Assembly: GCF_910592395.1 (NCBI RefSeq)
Contig: NC_088321.1
Span: forward strand, 11,038,001-11,102,000
Origin: Lineus longissimus
Taxonomy: Eukaryota > Nemertea > Pilidiophora > Heteronemertea > Lineidae
DNA: 64,000 nt
Direction: 5' to 3'
Shown here in pieces: positions 57,201 to 64,000 of this stretch; the first letter of the stretch is position 1, and each line of letters opens with the position of its first letter. Both the position numbers and the translations under genes were made by a program. The notes beneath the pieces were generated by a model. That model searched no databases and had not been told where the DNA came from. It saw nothing but the letters and a program-made list of their open reading frames with translations.

Positions 57201-58254
57201 GTATTACCAACATATAGAAACATTGTGCCTCCGGGTGAGATAAGCATGTTTTTATTTGTTTTTAAGTGGCATTGTGGTTGGAAATGACTTGTTAAATGAC
57301 TTGTTTATGTATTTTGCCTTGATTTCCATAGAAACCAATTAAAAATTTCCTATAAAATATTCCTACAAAAGTATTGCCGTATTGCGTATTATGAATTAGC
57401 ACAGGAATTGATGACACAACCCACCTTCATAGTTCGTATTTCGTTGACCGTAAGGGCTGCAAAACCTGCCTAAGTATTTTAGCGACGATTTGTTTTGCTC
57501 CTACAACAAGTAAGCTACAATATGATCTGTACCTGAGTGTCAATGCCAGGGCAAGTTATAGATTCCCTACAGTGGACGTCATACTCCCGACGATAACCCA
57601 ATAGGGTTACGACACTGGTGATAAACTGATGATACTGATACAAAGAAATGAAGCCATATCCATTTCTCTCATATTATCGATTCTGTCCAATGCTGGTCTT
57701 CAGTCTTTCAGATTTTGGACAAGTATTGGCAAGCTAGATAGTGAGTGTACGATAAAGCTTTATTCAATTTGGCGGAAAGTATCGACGAACTACCAGAATC
57801 TTGAGCAAAGTGCAAGCTCTAGTGAACTCTTTCAACTGAACTGTTAACATCACGGAGGATAGAACTCGGGGGAGCATTGATATTCTTGTATGTACATACG
57901 AGAGCATATCTGTAAGACTCAAACAGCACCTCTGTTCCTCTCTCGTGACTATTATTCGTTTTCAGAGGCAGCCACGGCGCATGTGGAAACGTTCACTTTG
58001 AGATCAAGGCAACCTCACCGTGGCAGTGACCAATCATTCCGCAACCCACACTTTAGGAGGCGTTTATGGTACATGTACTTTGTTTTAATTAGTCGCAGTG
58101 TATGAACGACACGAACTAGGAAGATGTCGTGTTCGTCAGGTCAGTTTTGATATCCAAGGACAACAGGTGTCTTCGTTTACATACTAGACTTTCAGCTGTT
58201 GTGTGAATTGATACAAAATAATCGAGCTGCAATCTAATTCGAACACATTCAATC
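57200..58254. other. Otherwise featureless DNA between LINE fragments
   Basis: Apart from the untranslated-region remnant, AATTAGCACAGG-type sequence at 57396-57475 resembles 36140-36235 (both contain GAATTAGCACA, a CGTA(C/T)TTCGT phrase and a GC(G/A)AAACCTG phrase). This is a further dispersed repeat pair related to the TTTCGCAAA ends. Confidence 0.4.
57520..57645 (+). mobile_element. Second LINE 3' untranslated region copy
   Basis: CTGTACCTGAGTGTCAATGC, CAGGGCAAGTTATAGATCC-like sequence, and CCAATAGGGTTACGACACTG, then GTGATAAACTGATGATACTG align with 57055-57190 at moderate divergence. It is shorter, lacking the middle ATAGGTGGACAGTAG block. Confidence 0.5.
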
Positions 58255-58646
58255 ATGAAACCATTTCTATGGACACTCCGTCCGTGTTTAGTTTTATGTC
58301 AAATCAAGTGCTTGAATGGGGAGGCTCCGGGATATCTCAGATCCATGATTCAATTAAGAAGGTTTGATCGCCAAGGTCTTAGATCAGGACCTGCGATGTT
58401 CCTTGAGGTTCCTCGATTCAAGTGCCAGACTCTTGGTGGTCGTTCGTTTGCGGTGGCTGCTCCAAAACTGTGGAACCAGTTGCCGCAAAAGCTTCGTCAC
58501 ACTGATTCCCTCCAAACTTTCAAGTCAATCCTAAAGGCCTACCTTTTTGCAGAAACCTTTGGGAAAAAAGCGCTCCAGAATACCCACTCGCTGAGTAATT
58601 GGAGCGCTTTATAAATGCCACCATTGATTGATTGATTGATTGATTC
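58255..58646 (+). pseudogene. CR1/L2-type LINE, 5'-truncated 3' end with (ATTG)n tail
   Basis: The 119-codon frame carries the characteristic C-terminus of CR1/L2-like reverse transcriptases: KCLNGEAPGYL near residue 19, GGRSFAVAAPKLWNQLP in the middle, and LQTFKSILKAYLF towards the end. It stops at 58612. About 10 nt later the DNA ends in (ATTG)n (58622-58646), preceded by GAGCGCTTTATAAATGCC. CR1/L2 elements end in short microsatellites instead of poly-A, so this is the true 3' terminus. The catalytic domain and first ORF are missing, as is usual for 5'-truncated insertions. The reading frame is intact, which suggests modest age. Confidence 0.88.
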
Positions 58647-58649
58647 GTA

Positions 58650-59160
58650 TTGATTCATTTGGGAGCTGGCATTGTTTTTTCATGGTGAATTAGGTGATAA
58701 TATTACCAATTAAACAATTTCCCACAAAATGGTTGCGTGGTCAGCGGATATACCAACTTTAATCACGAGAATATCCCTTATAAACTAATACTAGTTCAGC
58801 AACTGCCTCATGTGTGGTCAATTTTTCTCCTTTCAGTGCTGCTCCCTTTGATATGGTTGGGGAACTAAAGCAATTATTTCACTTCAGCTCAATTGACAGG
58901 ATTTTCTTGCTACTACATATAATGTCAATATCTGCTTTAATAGGAACATTTTTTGCAGAAACATTCGTTTTATGTGAAGTAAGTACCTGAATTACTTGTC
59001 ACAATAATTTCATGTTTATTTTATCCCCGAAATGATATCATGAATTCAATAATTAAGCATGGATTTGGCCCATGGCTAGCATTGACACTGTTTAAATCAA
59101 ATCAGTATTTTGGACACCCTGTATAGATATCCATATGACATTTAGTCCAAATCGCAATAA
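58650..59160. other. No gene recognised
   Basis: AT-rich sequence without open frames of note. Confidence 0.35.
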
Positions 59161-59169
59161 TTGACATCC

Positions 59170-59480
59170 CATAAATTGAGGCGCATCCCAGCGCGTAGGT
59201 CGCGCGTAATGCACGCGAAACATAGAGAGATAAACGTGTCGCTTGAGCGTCATTAGAGAGTTTTCGCTATCTCGACCGAGAACGGATCCGCCGAGAATTA
59301 TTCCCGATCTCGTTCTCGTTCTCGGACCTTGCAAAATGGGTTTCGCATTCGCGGACCGGGAACGTGACGTGATTGCTGACGTCAAAATCGGCGCGCAACT
59401 CGGCGCGCAACTCGACCGAGCGTTGCGCCAATCTCCTAGCCCCGCCTTTGGTAATGGTTGCTTAGTGATACTTGCACCGT
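59170..59480. other. CpG-rich segment with CRE palindrome
   Basis: CpG density is clearly higher than the surroundings, with repeated CTCGnCC(G/T), GTTCTCG and GGCGCGCAACTC (twice in tandem) motifs, GTGACGTGA at 59364 and TGACGTCA at 59377-59384. Open frames on both strands reflect composition. It could be a small CpG island or promoter, or a CG-rich repeat; nothing downstream identifies a gene. Confidence 0.35.
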
Positions 59481-60172
59481 AGTACATTCGATCTATTCCA
59501 GAAAATGAAGATCATCCTCTCATTGGGACATAGACGTCGCTATTCAATTCTTTAGAAATAAGTATTGACAACCTAGTGTGACGCGACATTGCCTTTAGAG
59601 TCTTTAGGTTTTGTTGATATGCATGTTTGACATAACCAGACAGATTTAAAGGAATCTACAAAACAGAGAATCTTTAAGAACCCTACGGAATAGACTCCAA
59701 ACGTCATTAATGAGAGAAAATGACAATGTGATTACTCCACACCGGTCATACTTGGTATTCTTTTCACTACTTCGTCATCTTTTCCAGTCAAGGTATTGGA
59801 TTTAGTCTTTATGTTCAAAGTCGCAACCCTACACCAAACTTTCGGTCAGGTTAGTAAGATCACGGTCACTGTGAACAATCTATTTTAGAATAGAAGAACA
59901 AGATCAAATTAAAAGTAGTAGTGGAATAAGACATGGCGGCTTCTCCCTCGATTTCAATTTGCTGCTGTACGTTGTCTGTGAAAGTAGTTGATGCATTCTC
60001 GCCTTCCCTGCAGTAATGACGCACATCCCGACATGAAAATTAACTCAATTTGTATCTATTTGACTTCAGGGAAAAACAAGAGTCAAGTTTTTGCTAACGA
60101 AGTCGAGAATCTGATTTTTTTTTCTTATTATACTGGAAAAAAATAGCAGTGCAGTTCCAACTGGAGGCAATA

Positions 60173-60557
60173 GAGCGGTTTCGCAAATTTCGCACATTAC
60201 GAATTAGGAATTGTGATTCATAAATGGAAGTGACAACACGTTTATTGTTGTTTTATCCGATTTACGCCTGTAACTGATACAAGGGCACATTCAAAAGCAA
60301 AATCATTTGCCAATCTACTGAATGCCCTCAAGATGGACTGAATTTCGAATGCATGGCGACGAACTGGCCGAGTTTACTACATTCAGTCACACTGTCGGCG
60401 GGTCTGTTTTTTTTCACAAGCGCAGAACTGCTTTGTTATGTATGTATGCATGCATGCTCATCTTGGGAATACAACACTGGACAGATCTGACTGCAAATGG
60501 ATGGGTTTCTTTTTGAAATTGAAAGTTCGAAACCTATCTGAGATTTGCGAAACCTCA
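60173..60557. mobile_element. TTTCGCAAA-family MITE, ~385 bp
   Basis: The left end GAGCGGTTTCGCAAATTTCG is mirrored by AGATTTGCGAAACCTCAC at the right. The interior includes TACGAATTAGGAATTGTGAT near the left and GAAAGTTCGAAACCTATCTG near the right, giving sub-terminal symmetry. Related to 51878-52283. Confidence 0.65.
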
Positions 60558-60605
60558 CTAATGATAATAGTTCGTGCATTGACCTACATACACCTGAAAA
60601 GTAGG

Positions 60606-60869
60606 TCAATAGGTTGAGATGCCAAACACGGGGCCAATATCAACTTTAACCTCTATATCCATGGAAATCAGGTCAAAGTCAAACTTTTTCGAGCAAAATT
60701 TCGTGCTTGCTAATCGTGAATGACTATCCTGGGCTTCATGGTATATTCTGTCTTTAAACGTCGCAGGGGTATATATCTCTTGATGAGATGCAAAAACCAA
60801 GGTGATCAAGATGGTGGTGAATAACACGCATTTGAACACAGCTAAAACATCGCTGCTCATCACAAACAT
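60606..60869 (-). CDS. Hypothetical small open frame with predicted signal peptide
   Basis: From the ATG at 60869 (minus) the frame encodes 87 residues. The start MFVMSSDVLAVFKCV, then LFTTILITLVFASHQ, has a short polar N-region, a hydrophobic core of about 14 residues and a plausible cleavage after FAS. The rest is hydrophilic (IYTPATFKDRIYHEAQDSHS, later KKFDFDLISMDIEVKVDI). This would fit a small secreted protein or a first exon; a possible donor (GATATAGAG/GTTAAAG) occurs within it. No Cys pattern or dibasic processing scheme is obvious and no homologue is recognised. Confidence 0.22.
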   Translation of the reverse strand: MFVMSSDVLAVFKCVLFTTILITLVFASHQEIYTPATFKDRIYHEAQDSHSRLASTKFCSKKFDFDLISMDIEVKVDIGPVFGISTY

Positions 60870-60879
60870 CAAGGCTTAA

Positions 60880-62700
60880 CGTTTGGCCCAGTCAATGATA
60901 TTTAGGCATATTTCGACCTTCATTACTCGATCATTTTTCATTGTTATGCACGCGTGCTTTATTCTGCACACGTTCTTCAAATTGATCGTTAAACTACCGA
61001 GCTCCAATGCCATTTTAATCATAATCATGTTAAAGGATCACAATCAAGTGTTTAAAACTTCTTGTGGGCAAAATCATGATTTCGACGAACGTTAATATCA
61101 CAATGATTTATCATTATCGAACTATCGCCGGGATGCAATGTCTCCCAAGGCTTTGCGACCACTTTAGGAAATGGTGCGGATTTCAACACGCTCGGAAACA
61201 TGCGTGAGGAGAAGTCGTGTTGTAGGCCCTGTTTGCAAGAGAATGATTAAGGCCTGGTACGTGGTTTAACTACAAAACCACTTCATAAGCTATCACTGCA
61301 TTTGAATCTGCCCCGCAGCGGGGAAGTGCAGCGGCAAATCTACCGCAAACCGCTGCAGTAGAATCGGACCTTTACGCCATTTTTTCATCGACATGTCCTA
61401 AAGGTTTTTCAAGTATTGAAGTCACCAATCGACATAATTTGTCAAACCCGAGTGTGTTCTAAATTGAGAAGTTCGACTGTGTCGACAAGATTTCACTGCA
61501 ACACTTGAGGCCCAAACTGTCGTGGTTTACCGCGTTTCACAGGCTTTTTGTGGTCAGTAACAAAAATTGCGCAACCCAGTAACCATATCAAAGTTAATCT
61601 GGACACTGCGTGGTTTCCCGCGCTGGCAGGCGGTTCATTCTGTAGTGTTGCCATACTTTTATACAATCAGAGTCCTTTAAATAAAGAGTCAGGTCACGGC
61701 AAGTTTCCTTTGATCCCACAGCTCTCTCGGGCAATTAACTGGACACCATGATAAGGCCCATTCTAATTCATCTACAAACTGACCTGAGGAGAAAAACAAT
61801 TAATAGAACAATAACAAATTCAACGAAAAAATTTTCTCTGCACATGCGGTATGATTTATCAGATAACACAGCATTTGTTGACTTACTATTGAGTTGAACG
61901 ATCTAACAATTTTGAAGTCTCAATCGGGTTGAATGCGTGTAATTTAATACATATTCGAGATACTATTTATAGTTTCAACATAGAGCTGGCTATTGATCCC
62001 GAGTTATTTCAAGGGTCTCCAGCTTCATTTCGTGGTAACCTCGGTGAAATTCTGACAACAAATCTTCGGTCAGAAAGAAAATGCATTTCCAAACCACATT
62101 TCCTTGTTAGAACGATTTTTAAAAGCAACTTACAAGGCAAGCTGCAGACTAGGCTTAGAACACAAGACCGATATATCGGGCAATATTTAGGAATTCCCTA
62201 AATCAGAATCAGATCAGGGCGATTTTCAAAACTAGCTTCGAGGTAGCAGGAGTAGTTACAGTTCCAGAGTACTCTATGACACACAGAGCCTGGACAACCA
62301 GCTTTCCAGTATTACAGTCTCATATACTGACTGCTCAACAAATTGGCAAGAGCTCCGCTTGTCACCACAAGTCGTAATACTTTGATGAATGAGTAGACCA
62401 TTCGCATCGGATGACCAAAAATCGAAGGTTTCCATGATTTGTGTCGACAAAGCGATAGCTGAACAAGCAAATAATTCATCAATCTTTTAAGACGAAAGTT
62501 GAATAAGCTTATCATTTCATCAGTCTTCTGAGACTTGAATAAACGAGCAAGATTGCGGCCACTTGTTTTTCAGCGGTAAGTACCAACATTGTATGCGGCC
62601 TCATCGGCTCACTAAAAAAACAATGTAGCCGCACTCTCTTTTTGTAAAGTGTACATAATCTTGTACAATAAAAGAATGTACAGGAAGTTCACATTCAAAT
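60880..62700. other. No gene recognised
   Basis: Frames up to 90 codons (61929-62201, plus) without recognisable domains. No repeats of note. Confidence 0.35.
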
Positions 62701-62872
62701 TGTTTTCCTCTTAATATTTCCAAGCCCAATTCTAGGCCCACAAAGGAAATAATGAGAAGGTTTGGGTGCGCCTATCCAATAAATGAGGGCATTATAAGAA
62801 TTGAGTAAAGTTATTCAGAACCATTCTCCTTTGTGGGCCTAGAATTGGACTTAGAGATATTTGGAGGAAAAC
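62701..62872. mobile_element. Foldback MITE, 172 bp
   Basis: The left arm (62701-62747: TGTTTTCCTCTTAATATTTC, CAAGCCCAATTCTAGGCCC, ACAAAGGA) is mirrored by the right arm (62827-62872). The arms are about 46 nt with a few mismatches, around a core of about 80 nt. The innermost 20 nt of each arm (TTCTAGGCCCACAAAGGA region) are identical. Confidence 0.85.
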
Positions 62873-62879
62873 CATCCGA

Positions 62880-63690
62880 CTGTGAACTACCTGTATATAA
62901 AAAGGGAAGGTGGCTTTGTGGAGTTGATGCTGCGTTCACGTATGATGAGGACCATGAATAGAAACACATTATCCAGATAATTCAGTGCCTTATAATACTG
63001 GAAAAAGCATATACATCATGTATTAAAGGCCAGACGCTGCTGAAGTCACATGAAAAAAGCTAACGAGTTCCAAGGCCCATTCTAAGTTACGGACGAAAGC
63101 TAGTTTATAAGCTCAGCTGATTGAATCTAGATGTCACGTTAAAGTCTAGACATGAGACTGAAATTAGTGCCAATCGTTGCAGGCAAAGGACACTAACATT
63201 AATACTTCCCAGCATGCACCACTAATTCGCCCAATCCGATTCGATCTCTTTTATTTTGTGGCACGTCAGATACTTTCGAACCAAACGCAAATTGAATTGT
63301 AATATCTCATGATTCCATTTACGATTGCACGAAATCGATTCGGAGAATCTTGAAATGATATACTTGTATACCGATATATTCCTGGTGCAAACGTGAACAG
63401 TTTCGATCCACTGTGAGATAGGAGAGACCCTTATTGGCGATTTAGTGCAACTTCGTTTCGCCCAGCTGGCTGCAGCGTGTATATTCCCTTTAATGTGAAT
63501 CAGGTTGAATCATTTGTATGCCCTAGGACCAGGGCCCTAGGCCTGGTGCGCTGAAATGTATGTAGGAGGTACCGCGCCGGGAGACTTCACAAAATGATGA
63601 ATTACCAAGGCGGCGTTGAACAGTGTGTAATGCAGAAGTGATATGATTGGCCAGCCAATTAGTTCTAGTGTTGTAATACGGCTTGTCATT
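62880..63690. other. No gene recognised
   Basis: Nothing beyond short frames. Confidence 0.35.
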
Positions 63691-63698
63691 GGTCAATT

Positions 63699-63765
63699 TT
63701 AAGTTTCAAATTTCGAATTTCGAAGTGGAGCTTTGAATTTCGAATTTCGAATCTCGAAATGAGCA
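63699..63765. repeat. AATTTCGAA-rich inverted repeat
   Basis: TTTCAAATTTCGAATTTCGA is followed by a 9-nt spacer-like GTGGAGCTT, then TGAATTTCGAATTTCGAATC. The motif TTCGAA is itself palindromic, giving both direct and inverted symmetry. Confidence 0.75.
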
Positions 63766-64000
63766 TTCTGGGGCTTCGTAGGTTACAGGTATATACCAGC
63801 AACGGTAACGCCATAAAACGCGCATAATAAAAATTCATTTCGCTGCAAAACGTACGTTCATGCCTTATTAGCATCTGTGGAAGGTGGATCGTTTTTACGC
63901 CGGCAGTAGTGCAACGCTGTATAAACTAATTGAGCACGACATCACCAATGACTAGTGGATTAATTGGTTAGTTAGGTCTGGTTTTTGCTTGGTTGCTGGG

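Noticed and set aside
59092-59487. 131-codon minus-strand frame
   Set aside because: Open because of high CpG content; the opposite strand is open too, and no domain is seen.

Overview
The window reads as gene-poor nuclear DNA from an animal, most likely a marine invertebrate with a repeat-rich genome. Evidence: the longest open frame is only 182 codons and is not protein-like, there are no bacterial operons or ribosome-binding sites, and there are remnants of metazoan-type LINEs (two reverse-transcriptase C-termini, one with the CR1/L2-type tetranucleotide tail), a Tigger/pogo-type transposase, a tRNA-derived SINE and many short inverted-repeat (MITE-like) elements. CpG does not look strongly depleted, which argues against a vertebrate. 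I cannot name the phylum. I see no complete host gene, no rRNA gene, no functional tRNA gene and no CRISPR array.

Layout. 1-8.5 kb: a copy of a dispersed repeat that I call element A (648-1470) carrying a hairpin insertion, a 150-bp tandem repeat, a degenerate minisatellite, then featureless DNA. 8.6-10.4 kb: an internally deleted Tigger/pogo element, with a second right-end fragment at 23.6-23.97 kb. 11.2-13.7 kb: divergent tandem arrays. 15.3-18.0 kb: a scrap of element A, a 21-bp minisatellite, and a 1.4-kb foldback element with a 180-bp MITE nested inside it. 18.9-22.3 kb: an element A end, hairpins, a divergent array with a MITE in it, and a CAGTTTCTGCAA-type minisatellite. 27.7-28.2 kb: a 453-bp inverted-repeat element.

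30-37 kb holds the best candidates for host coding exons (30404-30481 and 34411-34521). It also holds a tandem array split by a second element A copy, the second 180-bp MITE copy, and a SINE. 37.48-37.99 kb is an 11 x 46-bp satellite. 40.7-48.1 kb holds a dispersed repeat family, a 204-bp MITE and a pair of 370-bp MITEs about 97% identical. 46.5 kb has a strong G-quadruplex candidate. 51-64 kb has divergent duplications, TTTCGCAAA-ended MITEs, clustered palindromes, two LINE 3' ends with LINE-like untranslated-region remnants between them, and a foldback.

The DNA has been built by repeated insertion of non-autonomous transposons and by local duplication of 50-250-bp non-coding units. Any host gene here would be represented by isolated small exons in long introns. 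I did not find a previously undescribed gene system. The most unusual items are the near-identical 180-bp MITE pair, an array cut in two by a transposon, and perfect CRE palindromes carried inside mobile elements.
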